Shown here one piece after another: positions 54,345 through 63,150 of a stretch of 64,000 nucleotides of DNA. The position numbers and the translations under genes were made by a program. The stretch covers positions 19,524 through 83,523 of the forward strand of contig CANLII010000009.1 of assembly GCA_947491315.1 (NCBI GenBank), written 5' to 3'. Source of the DNA: Ignavibacteria bacterium. Its GTDB lineage: Bacteria > Bacteroidota > Ignavibacteria > Kapaibacteriales > UBA961. The notes under the pieces are model-generated. The model was not told the DNA's origin and searched no databases. It saw only the letters and a list, made by a program, of their open reading frames with translations. Every line of letters begins with the position of its first letter. The first letter of the stretch is position 1.

Positions 54345-57300
54345 ATGAGAAAAAGTTTTCTTGTTGGCCTTGCCGCCGCGAGCGCAATAGCTCTGCCTGT
54401 AAGTAATATTGAGGCACAAGTTCCAAGGTACATCACATTTCAGGGTATGTTGCTTAAGCAAGATAATACGCCTGTAGCTGATGGGCCTCATTCAATTAGA
54501 GTAGAATTCTATCCAGGCGCATCAGGCGGAGCACCCGTTCATGTTGAGCCTATTTCTGTTAATACTGTAGGTGGTGCATTTTCAACAGTGATTGGTGAAA
54601 AGGTTGATATTCCTACAAATGCAGATTTCAAGGAAGGATATTGGTTGGAAGTTGAGTATCAGGGCGTGAAAATGCCTCGTATGAAGATGACAACTTCACC
54701 ATATGCATTCTCCGCAGATTTTGCATATAATTCAGCAAATGCGGCAAATGCGGCAAATGCGACTTTCGCTACAACAGCAGGAACAGCTGCTCCTTCAGGC
54801 GCTGCAGGCGGAGATTTGGATGGTACATACCCAAATCCTGAAATTAAAGCAGGTGCGGTTGGTTCAGCAGAAATTGCTGATGGCGCAATTGAACAAAGAC
54901 ATTTCTCAGCTAATTTGACCTTCCCACCGACAGGCCCTGCAGGTGGAGATTTGACAGCATTTTATCCCAATCCAAAGATTGCGGTTGGTGCTGTTAAGAC
55001 AGTTCATATTGGTGATCAACAAGTAATCGAACAAAAACTTGCTACAGGCGCAGTTTCTTCAAGAACAATTCTTGATGGAACAATTGCAACTGTAGATCTT
55101 GCAGACGGTGCGGTAACAACAGGTAAAATTCTTGATGGTACAATTGCTCCTATTGACCTCAATACAGGTACAACAGTAGCAGGTGCCAACAAATTGCTCA
55201 TGGCAACAGGCGCGAATTCACAAGAATGGTTGAATGCACCTTCAGCTCCTCATCAGTCATTGCACTGGGATGGTACATCAGTAAGCTGGAGAAGACTCAC
55301 ACCATCAACATTTGCAACTGAAACAAATGCAGGCGCAAATACAACAAGTGCTGTTGGTTTAAATCGCTTGCTTATGGGTACATCAACAGACAATGGTTCC
55401 GGTGGAACACAAGGTTGGTTGAATGCTCCTACTTCAAATCGCAATGTGCTTCGCTATAATGCTGCAAGCAATTCACTTCAGTGGTCACCAAATAATGCAC
55501 TTGATTTCCCAATTGATGAAACAGTGAACCTCGCAGGTACAATGTTCAGATTGACAAATCAAGGTTCCGGTAACACAGGTGAATTCATCAATTCAAATAC
55601 AGGTACAGCGCTCTCCGGTGTAAATACTGGAAGTGGAACAGGAATTAATGCTCAAAGCAATACAGGTAATGCTTTGAATGCTTCAAGCTTGACCGGTACA
55701 GCAATTAATGCTTCAACAACAAATTCAGCTGTGACAGCAGTTTTCATACACAATGCCACATCAGGCACAGGTGTTATTGTTAATGCGGCCAATACAGGTG
55801 CAACTGCTAATACAACTGGCATCGCAGTTAACCAGTCAACACTTGGTTCTGCTATTGCGGTCAATAGTAATCCGTCAAATGCGACATCTACTAGTGCAGC
55901 TGCTATTGCGGTAACACAAAATGGTCGTGGCGAAGGTCTTACAATTAATAAGACCCGTGGAAATGCTGATAATACAACACCTGGTATCTCTGTAACAATG
56001 GCTACAAACTCCAATGGTAATGCGATTAGCGTTTCTTCTGGAAGTACACAGCCTGCAGTAAGCATTGCTTCTACAGGTACTGGTGCAGCAATGACAGTAG
56101 CAGGGAATATCAGTCAGTCATCCGGTACAACAACTCTTCAAAATACCACAACTGGTACATTGAATGCAGGTAATACAGTCGTTGCCGGTACATTGAATGC
56201 AGGTGCCTCAACATTGGCATCAGCAAATGTTACAGGTAACACAACAACCGGTTCTTTGAATGCAGGTACAACCATCATTAATGGTGGTGCTAGTATCAAT
56301 ACAGGTTCAACTGCAGTTGGTAATGCGACAAGTATCGGTAATACAGGAAATTCAGTATTGATTACTGGTAATGCATTGACTGCAAATGCACCAACAACAA
56401 TCAATAATACATTGAATGCTGGTGCAACAACATTGGCCTCTGCAAATGTAACCGGAAATACAACAACCAATTCATTGACAGCAGGAAGTGCGCAAGTCAA
56501 TGGTACACTTGGTGTTACAGGTCAATCAACACTTGGTGCAACAAATGTTACTGGTGCAACTAATATCAATACTTCTGGTAATGCTGTTACTACAATCGGT
56601 AATGCAACAGGTGCCGGTGCAGGAGTAACAGTTGCAGGTGTATTGACAGCCAATAATGGTGCAACAGTTAACGGTGGTGCAACCATCAATAATGGTGCAA
56701 CCATCAATAATGGTGCAACCATCAATGGTGTGACAAATGTTACCGGAACAACTAATGTAAACACAACCGGTGGTGCAGTAACAACAATCGGTAACACTAC
56801 TGGTGGAACCACACTTGTTGGACCAACAACTGTAAATGGTAATACTAATTTGAATGGCAACTTGGCTGTAAGCGGAATTCTTTCAGCAGGTCAAATTGCA
56901 TATACATCTAATCAAGCAACTCCAACTTTGACTGTTCAAAATACAGGTATTGGTGGAGCAGGTTCATTCAATAATAATAGTGCTACAAATCCATCAGTTG
57001 CGATTACTAACCAAAATTCATCAGGTCGTGCACTTGATGTTTCAGGTCAATCTCGATTTGTTGGTATTACAACTTTCCAAGGTGATATCAATCAGGTTTC
57101 CGGTTCAACAACATTGTTGAATACCACAACAGGCACATTGTCATCAGGCAATGCAACTGTTAATGGTACTTCAATTGTAACCGGCAATTCAACAGTAGGT
57201 GGTACACTTGGTGTAACAGGTGCAACAAACTTGACAGGTCTTGCCACAATGAATGGTGGTGCAACTGTCAATGGTGCAACCAATGTAACAGGCGCAACCA

Positions 57301-60300
57301 ATGTAAACACTAGTGGTAATGCGACCACAACAATTGGTAATGCCATAAGCACAACAATTGTAGATGGTCCATTGACAGCAAATGGTGTTTCTACCTTTAC
57401 AAATAACATCAATCAAACTGCAGGTACAACCACACTTGGTAATACCACAACAGGCACTTTGAATGCAGGTGCATCAACATTAGCATCAGCAAATGTTACA
57501 GGTAATACAACAACCGGTACATTGAATGCAGGAACATCAGTTCTTGGTGCAACCACAACAGGTGCATTGAATTCAACATCAGCAAATGTTTCAGGTAATA
57601 CAACAACCGGTACATTGAATGCAGGTGCTTCATCACTTGGTGCAACAACCATCAATGGTAACTTGTCACAAAGCGGTGGTACAGTATCATTGGCAAATAC
57701 CACAACCGGTACATTAAATTCAGGTGCATCAACACTTGCTTCTGCCACTGTGACAAACAATGCTTCAGTTGGTGGAACACTTACCGTAACAGGTGCATCG
57801 AACTTGAATGGTGGAACAACCACAACAACATTGAATGCAACAACCGGAACAACAACCGGTACATTGAATGCAACAGGTCAATCAACACTTGCAGCAACTA
57901 ATGTAACAGGCGCAACCAATGTAAACACTAGTGGTAATGCGACCACAACAATTGGTAATGCCATAAGCACAACAATTGTAGATGGTCCATTGACAGCAAA
58001 TGGTGTTTCTACCTTTACAAATAACATCAATCAAACTGCAGGTACAACCACACTTGGTAATACCACAACAGGCACATTGACAGCAAATGGTGCAACAGAC
58101 CTCAATTCAACATTGAATGTAGATGGTGCATCAACATTCAATGCAGGTATCACACAAACTGCAGGTACAACCTCACTTGGTAATACCACAACAGGCACAC
58201 TAACAGCAAATGGTGCAACAGACCTCAATACAACATTGAATGTAGATGGTGTATCAACATTCAATGCAGGTATCACACAAACAGCAGGTACAGCAGGTTT
58301 GCGTTCAACAACCATCACTGGTACATTGAACACAACAGGCAATACAGATCTTGATGGTACATTAAATGTTGACGGTGGTGCAACTATTGCAAATGGCGCA
58401 ACAGTAACAGGTGTTACCAATATCAATACAACAGGTGCAAGCAATACAACAATCGGTAGTGGCACAAGTGCTACTACAGTAGGTGGCACACTTGGTGTAA
58501 CCGGTAATACTACACTTAGTGGTACACTTGGAGTAACAGGTAACACAACACTTGGTGGCACGCTTGGTGTAACAGGTAACACAACAGTAGGTGGCACACT
58601 TGGTGTAACAGGTAACACAACAGTAGGTGGTACGCTCGGTGTAACAAGTAATACTACTGTAGGTGGTACACTTGGAGTTACAGGCACATCAACCTTCTCA
58701 AATGATGTTACATTGTCAGGTGCAGGTACAGATCTTTCTGTAGGTGGCACACTTGGTGTGAATGGTACAACAACATTGACTGGTGCAACAACAATGAATG
58801 GTGGTGCTGTAGTTAATAATGGCGCAACCATCAATAATGGTGGTATAATCAATGGTGGTGGTACTATAAATGGTGGCTTTACAGCAAATGGGACAACAAC
58901 CATCAATGCAGGAGCCAACAATACAGCAACCACACTTGGTAATACTAATGCAGTAACCACCATCAATGGTGGTGGTGGTGGTGGTGGAGTTGATATCAAT
59001 GGTAATACAGATATCGTTGGTAATACAGCAATCACAGGTGATTTGAGTGTATCAGGAATTATGTCTGCGGGACAAATTGCATATACATCAAACAATGCAG
59101 CCCCAACGCTTACAGTGCAAAACACAAATGCAGCAGGTCAAGCCGCAGCATTCAATAATAATAGTACAGCAACAACAGTTGCAATGTCAAATACAGGTTC
59201 AGGTCGTGCACTTGATGTAAACGGTGCATCTCAATTTGTCGGTAACATCAATCAAACTGCAGGTACAACCACGCTTGGTAATACCACAACCGGAACATTG
59301 AATGCAGGTGCTACAACTATCACAAATGGCTTATCTGTAGCCGGTAGTACAAATCTTGTTGCTAGCCCATTAGTATCAACAGCAAATACCATCACAGGTA
59401 ATACCAATATCAATAATACCGGAGCCGGTAATACAATCATTGGTAACTCTGCAAGTGGTGGAAATGTCTCAGTAATTTCTGCAGCTGGAAATTCGATTTC
59501 GATCCAAGGCGATTTGACTATCAATACTAGTGGTTCAGCAGTCACACTTCCAACAACTTTCATTGGTAGTGCAAATAACCCAACCTTTATTCATGATCTT
59601 AATATCGCTGAAGACTTACAGGTTGGTGGTGATATCACAACTGATCAAAGCTTAAGAGTTTGGCTTGACACAAGAACAAAAACTCTTGTTGTTGATGAAA
59701 ATGCAATCATTGGTGATGATATCATCGTTAATGGTACATCTACTCTCAATACCGGATTGTTGGTTCAAAACGGAACAATATTGAATGGTAATCCTGCAAC
59801 AGGAGTAGCAGCACTTTCAACAAATGGAATAACAAACCTCAATACAGGTTCAAATACCACAAATACAACAATTGGTAATGCTCTTAGTACTACAACCGTT
59901 TTAGGTACAACCAATATCAATAGAACGGGTGCACTTACAACAAATATTGGTAACCTTACTAGTGGAACTGTTGTTCATGGCGATTTGAATGTAATTCTAA
60001 ATACTGATCTAGATGCAAATCTCAATGTTGATGGAAATACAACACTTGTTGGTACACTTGGTGTAACAGGTGCAACTACATTGTCTTCAGCAACAGTAAC
60101 AAGTGCATTAAGTTCAGGTTCATTTAGCACAGGTGCAACTTCACTTGCAACTGCAGTTATCGGTGGTGGTGTACTTACAGCTGGGACAGATTTAACAGTA
60201 AATGGTGATTCTGACTTCAATGGCGTTGTAAATGTTGATGGTACAACTACATTGAATGGTATTGTAAATATCAATACAACAGGTAATTCTCTTACATTGA

Positions 60301-62984
60301 TTGGTAACTCAACAGGTGCAGGTTCAGCAACAACAGTTCAAGGTACATTGACTGCAAATGGTGCAACATCACTTGGTAGCACACTCGGCGTAACAGGTAC
60401 ATCAACATTTTCTGCTGATGTAACATTAAATGGTGCAACTACAGACCTAAATGTAGGTGGAATTACAACACTCACCGGTGCACTTGATGCAAATGGTGGA
60501 GCTGATGTAGCAGGTGGCTTGGTGGTATCAACTGGTAATATGTCAACAACAGCCGGTACAATCACAGCAAGCAGTGGATTGGTAGCAACAACAGGTGGTT
60601 TGACAGTTTCTGCAGGTGGTGCAAGCATCACAGGTTTGACAGCAGTTACCGGAAATGCAACAGTGTCTGGAACTCTTGGTGCTGGTGCCACAACAGTTAC
60701 TACTTTAGGCACAACTGGCCTTGCTACATTAAACTCTGCACAGATTACAAATAATGCAACCGTTGGTGGAACACTTGGTGTTACCGGCGCTACAACATTA
60801 TCCGGTGGAATTAATTCTGGACTAATAGTTAATTCAGGTAATATTTCAACCACAAATGGTTCGATTTCTGCAGGTGGTGCAGCTGGTTCAATCAGTTCAA
60901 CACAAGATATCACAGCAGGTACAACAATGACTGCCGGAACAGGTATTACTTCAACAACAGGTAATATCGTAGCAACTGCAGGTGCAGTAAATGCAGGTAC
61001 AACAATGACTGCCGGAACAGGTATTACTTCAACAACAGGTAATATCGTAGCAACTGCAGGTCAAGTAAATGCAGGCACAACAATAACCGCCGGTACAGGA
61101 ATAACTGCCACTACAGGTAATATTACTGCAACAATAGGAAATGTTACTGCTGGTGCTACTGTCCAAGGTTTAAATGTAAGTGCTACAAATGATATTACTG
61201 CAAGCAATAATATCACAGCAACTAATGGTAATATCACTACAACAACTGGTAATATATCATCAGCTGGAAGTGTAAGTGCAGGTACTACGGTGACTGCAGG
61301 AACAGGTTTGGTGGCCACTACAGGTGGTGTTACTTCAACTGCTGGTGGACTGACAATCAGAAATGGTGGTAATATTACAGTTTCTGATGGAGCTCCTGGT
61401 ACAAATAGATTTACTGTTGCTGGTGCAACCGGTAATACAGTAATTGGTGGTACATTGAATGCTGGTGCCACAAGCGCAACATCACTTGACAATACACCAA
61501 TCGGTGCAACAACAAGAAGCTCAGGTGCATTCACAACATTGGCTGCAAATGGCGCAACAACATTGACAAACACACTTGATGTAACTGGTTTGTCAACCTT
61601 TACAGGTGGATTTATCACTTCAGGTGCTGACATCAACGGTGGTGCAATTGATGGTACACCAATCGGTGCAGCATCAGCAAGCACAGGTGCATTCACAACA
61701 TTGAGTGCAAGTGGTGCAACAACATTGGGCACAACACTCGGCGTTACTGGTCTTTCAACACTCGCTTCTGTTGACATCAACGGTGGTAATATTGATGGAA
61801 CAGCAATTGGTGCAGCATCAGCAAGCACAGGTGCATTCACAACATTGAGTGCAAGTGGTGCAACAACATTGGGCACAACACTCGGCGTTACTGGTCTTTC
61901 AACACTCGCTTCTGTTGACATCAACGGTGGTGCAATTGATGGAACAGCAATCGGTGCAGCAACAAGAAGCTCAGGTGCATTCACAACATTGGCTGCAAAT
62001 GGCGCAACAACATTGACAAACACACTTGATGTAACTGGTGCAACAAATATCACTGGTGCAACAAATATCACAGGTAACTTGGATGTTATTGGTGTAGGAA
62101 ATGACCTTTCTGTAGCTGATAATATTTCATCAGCAACAGCAGTTATTGGTGGTGGTGCAGCATCAGCAAGCACAGTTCTCACTGTGAATGGTAATCTTAC
62201 AGTAGCAGGTGGTGGAAATGACCTTACAATCGCAGATGATCTTTTTGTTGGTGATAATATAACAGCAGTATCCGCTGCAATCTCTGGTGCGGCAACTGTT
62301 GGTACAACACTTGGTGTAACTGGTGCAACAACATTGACCGGTGGTGTCAATTCAGGATTAACTGTTAATTCAGGCAATTTCCTTGTAACATCCGGTAATG
62401 TCACAACTACAAATGGTGCAATCAATGCAAACGGTGCATCAGGATCTATCAACGCGGCACAAGCAATTACTGCAGGTGCAGGTATAACAGCCACCGCTGG
62501 CAATATTGTGGCAACATCAGGAAATATTTCAGCAGGTGGTACAATATCATCATCCGGCTTGATTTCATCATCTACTGGTTTGTCAGCAACGGGTACAGGT
62601 ACTATTTCAACCAGTAATGGTTCGATCTCAGCAGCTGGTGGAAGTGGTACAATTAGCGCTTCACAAACTATAACAGCCGGTCAAGGACTTATAGCATCAG
62701 CTGGTGGTGTTGGATTTACTGGAAAATTACAAAGCAATGTAGTGTCAGCAGCAGCAAATGCTAGTATCAATCCAGCGAACGGATCTGTATTCATCTATAA
62801 TGGAGCTGCAAACACTCTCGATCCATCACTCTTTGGTGGTGGAGGTGCGGGCACTGAAGGAACTATTATTTGGGTATTTGCTCCAGTAGTAGCTCAAACA
62901 GCTAATGGATGTGGTATAAACGCTAATGAAGTAGGTTGCTTCGTATATGTGAGTGGAGCTTGGAGAGTAGTTGCTCAAGACTAA
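54345..62984 (+). CDS. Giant repetitive fibre-like surface protein
   Basis: 2879 residues. Signal peptide MRKSFLVGLAAASAIALPVSNIEAQ; residues about 28-125 form a conserved N-terminal domain (YITFQGMLLKQDNTPVADG, WLEVEYQGVKMPRMKMTTSPYAF). From about 148 come tail-fibre-like motifs (GAAGGDLDGTYPNPEI and PAGGDLTAFYPNPKI). From about 400 to 2800 the protein is Thr/Asn/Gly/Ala/Ser repeats, such as TTTGTLNAGASTLASANVTGN, a 12-residue run (GGTLGVTGNTTV, about 1380-1450) and DGTPIGAASASTGAFTTLSASG, well known from phage tail fibres. A beta-helical, possibly trimeric fibre is likely. The C-terminus (NGCGINANEVGCFVYVSGAWRVVAQD) has the only clustered cysteines and is not a T9SS domain. Function (adhesion, sheath, phage-derived fibre) is unknown. 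Confidence 0.88.
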   Translation: MRKSFLVGLAAASAIALPVSNIEAQVPRYITFQGMLLKQDNTPVADGPHSIRVEFYPGASGGAPVHVEPISVNTVGGAFSTVIGEKVDIPTNADFKEGYWLEVEYQGVKMPRMKMTTSPYAFSADFAYNSANAANAANATFATTAGTAAPSGAAGGDLDGTYPNPEIKAGAVGSAEIADGAIEQRHFSANLTFPPTGPAGGDLTAFYPNPKIAVGAVKTVHIGDQQVIEQKLATGAVSSRTILDGTIATVDLADGAVTTGKILDGTIAPIDLNTGTTVAGANKLLMATGANSQEWLNAPSAPHQSLHWDGTSVSWRRLTPSTFATETNAGANTTSAVGLNRLLMGTSTDNGSGGTQGWLNAPTSNRNVLRYNAASNSLQWSPNNALDFPIDETVNLAGTMFRLTNQGSGNTGEFINSNTGTALSGVNTGSGTGINAQSNTGNALNASSLTGTAINASTTNSAVTAVFIHNATSGTGVIVNAANTGATANTTGIAVNQSTLGSAIAVNSNPSNATSTSAAAIAVTQNGRGEGLTINKTRGNADNTTPGISVTMATNSNGNAISVSSGSTQPAVSIASTGTGAAMTVAGNISQSSGTTTLQNTTTGTLNAGNTVVAGTLNAGASTLASANVTGNTTTGSLNAGTTIINGGASINTGSTAVGNATSIGNTGNSVLITGNALTANAPTTINNTLNAGATTLASANVTGNTTTNSLTAGSAQVNGTLGVTGQSTLGATNVTGATNINTSGNAVTTIGNATGAGAGVTVAGVLTANNGATVNGGATINNGATINNGATINGVTNVTGTTNVNTTGGAVTTIGNTTGGTTLVGPTTVNGNTNLNGNLAVSGILSAGQIAYTSNQATPTLTVQNTGIGGAGSFNNNSATNPSVAITNQNSSGRALDVSGQSRFVGITTFQGDINQVSGSTTLLNTTTGTLSSGNATVNGTSIVTGNSTVGGTLGVTGATNLTGLATMNGGATVNGATNVTGATNVNTSGNATTTIGNAISTTIVDGPLTANGVSTFTNNINQTAGTTTLGNTTTGTLNAGASTLASANVTGNTTTGTLNAGTSVLGATTTGALNSTSANVSGNTTTGTLNAGASSLGATTINGNLSQSGGTVSLANTTTGTLNSGASTLASATVTNNASVGGTLTVTGASNLNGGTTTTTLNATTGTTTGTLNATGQSTLAATNVTGATNVNTSGNATTTIGNAISTTIVDGPLTANGVSTFTNNINQTAGTTTLGNTTTGTLTANGATDLNSTLNVDGASTFNAGITQTAGTTSLGNTTTGTLTANGATDLNTTLNVDGVSTFNAGITQTAGTAGLRSTTITGTLNTTGNTDLDGTLNVDGGATIANGATVTGVTNINTTGASNTTIGSGTSATTVGGTLGVTGNTTLSGTLGVTGNTTLGGTLGVTGNTTVGGTLGVTGNTTVGGTLGVTSNTTVGGTLGVTGTSTFSNDVTLSGAGTDLSVGGTLGVNGTTTLTGATTMNGGAVVNNGATINNGGIINGGGTINGGFTANGTTTINAGANNTATTLGNTNAVTTINGGGGGGGVDINGNTDIVGNTAITGDLSVSGIMSAGQIAYTSNNAAPTLTVQNTNAAGQAAAFNNNSTATTVAMSNTGSGRALDVNGASQFVGNINQTAGTTTLGNTTTGTLNAGATTITNGLSVAGSTNLVASPLVSTANTITGNTNINNTGAGNTIIGNSASGGNVSVISAAGNSISIQGDLTINTSGSAVTLPTTFIGSANNPTFIHDLNIAEDLQVGGDITTDQSLRVWLDTRTKTLVVDENAIIGDDIIVNGTSTLNTGLLVQNGTILNGNPATGVAALSTNGITNLNTGSNTTNTTIGNALSTTTVLGTTNINRTGALTTNIGNLTSGTVVHGDLNVILNTDLDANLNVDGNTTLVGTLGVTGATTLSSATVTSALSSGSFSTGATSLATAVIGGGVLTAGTDLTVNGDSDFNGVVNVDGTTTLNGIVNINTTGNSLTLIGNSTGAGSATTVQGTLTANGATSLGSTLGVTGTSTFSADVTLNGATTDLNVGGITTLTGALDANGGADVAGGLVVSTGNMSTTAGTITASSGLVATTGGLTVSAGGASITGLTAVTGNATVSGTLGAGATTVTTLGTTGLATLNSAQITNNATVGGTLGVTGATTLSGGINSGLIVNSGNISTTNGSISAGGAAGSISSTQDITAGTTMTAGTGITSTTGNIVATAGAVNAGTTMTAGTGITSTTGNIVATAGQVNAGTTITAGTGITATTGNITATIGNVTAGATVQGLNVSATNDITASNNITATNGNITTTTGNISSAGSVSAGTTVTAGTGLVATTGGVTSTAGGLTIRNGGNITVSDGAPGTNRFTVAGATGNTVIGGTLNAGATSATSLDNTPIGATTRSSGAFTTLAANGATTLTNTLDVTGLSTFTGGFITSGADINGGAIDGTPIGAASASTGAFTTLSASGATTLGTTLGVTGLSTLASVDINGGNIDGTAIGAASASTGAFTTLSASGATTLGTTLGVTGLSTLASVDINGGAIDGTAIGAATRSSGAFTTLAANGATTLTNTLDVTGATNITGATNITGNLDVIGVGNDLSVADNISSATAVIGGGAASASTVLTVNGNLTVAGGGNDLTIADDLFVGDNITAVSAAISGAATVGTTLGVTGATTLTGGVNSGLTVNSGNFLVTSGNVTTTNGAINANGASGSINAAQAITAGAGITATAGNIVATSGNISAGGTISSSGLISSSTGLSATGTGTISTSNGSISAAGGSGTISASQTITAGQGLIASAGGVGFTGKLQSNVVSAAANASINPANGSVFIYNGAANTLDPSLFGGGGAGTEGTIIWVFAPVVAQTANGCGINANEVGCFVYVSGAWRVVAQD
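57282..57457 (+). repeat. 176-bp exact direct repeat, copy 1
   Basis: Identical base for base to 57900-58075, 618 bases downstream, inside the giant fibre gene. The offset is a multiple of three, so loss or gain of the segment between copies keeps the frame. Confidence 0.9.
57900..58075 (+). repeat. 176-bp exact direct repeat, copy 2
   Basis: Second copy of 57282-57457. Identity at the DNA level, including synonymous positions, shows a recent duplication or ongoing conversion. Confidence 0.9.
58480..58690 (+). repeat. 36-bp tandem repeats coding a 12-residue period
   Basis: About five or six copies of a 36-base unit encoding GGTLGVTGNTTV with small changes (GGTLGVTGNTTL, GGTLGVTSNTTV). Copies differ at synonymous sites, so they are older than the 176-bp repeat. 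The fixed 12-residue spacing supports a beta-solenoid shaft. Confidence 0.8.
61665..61931 (+). repeat. 123-bp exact tandem duplication, 144-bp period
   Basis: Bases 61665-61787 are identical to 61809-61931. The period of 144 bases is 48 codons and encodes one tail-fibre-type unit (IGAASASTGAFTTLSASG...LASVDINGG). Flanking units at about 61500-61570 and 61960-62040 are diverged relatives (GAATRSSGAFTTLAANGATTLTNTLDVTG). Confidence 0.88.
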
Positions 62985-63038
62985 TCCAAGACATTGGTAT
63001 CAAACCTAGAAATCATTCAGAGTTTGATAAGTCTCTTA

Positions 63039-63070
63039 AAGCGATCACTTCGGTGGTCGCTTTTTTTTTG
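63039..63070 (+). terminator. Rho-independent terminator after the giant fibre gene
   Basis: AAAGCGATCAC (63039-63049) pairs with GTGGTCGCTTT (63054-63064), one G-T pair, TTCG tetraloop, then a run of T to 63070. It isolates the fibre gene from the next reading frame. Confidence 0.9.
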
Positions 63071-63150
63071 GTCTTGGAAGAATTTTAAGCACATGGTATA
63101 TTGCCAAAAAGTCTATGGGGAATCCCTTTTCAGTATCATCACAGATTCTT

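Noticed and set aside
58031..59125. 364-residue open frame on the - strand
   Set aside because: It lies antisense to the fibre gene repeats. The Thr/Gly/Asn codons used there give few stops in reverse, producing a Val/Pro-rich nonsense product with no start signals.
61061..62503. 480-residue open frame on the - strand
   Set aside because: Same cause: reverse reading of the fibre repeats, low-complexity Val/Pro/Ala product, no family features.
54345..62984. Prophage tail fibre within a prophage
   Set aside because: Motifs are phage-like, but there are no capsid, terminase, integrase or lysis genes nearby, and the protein has a Sec signal peptide.
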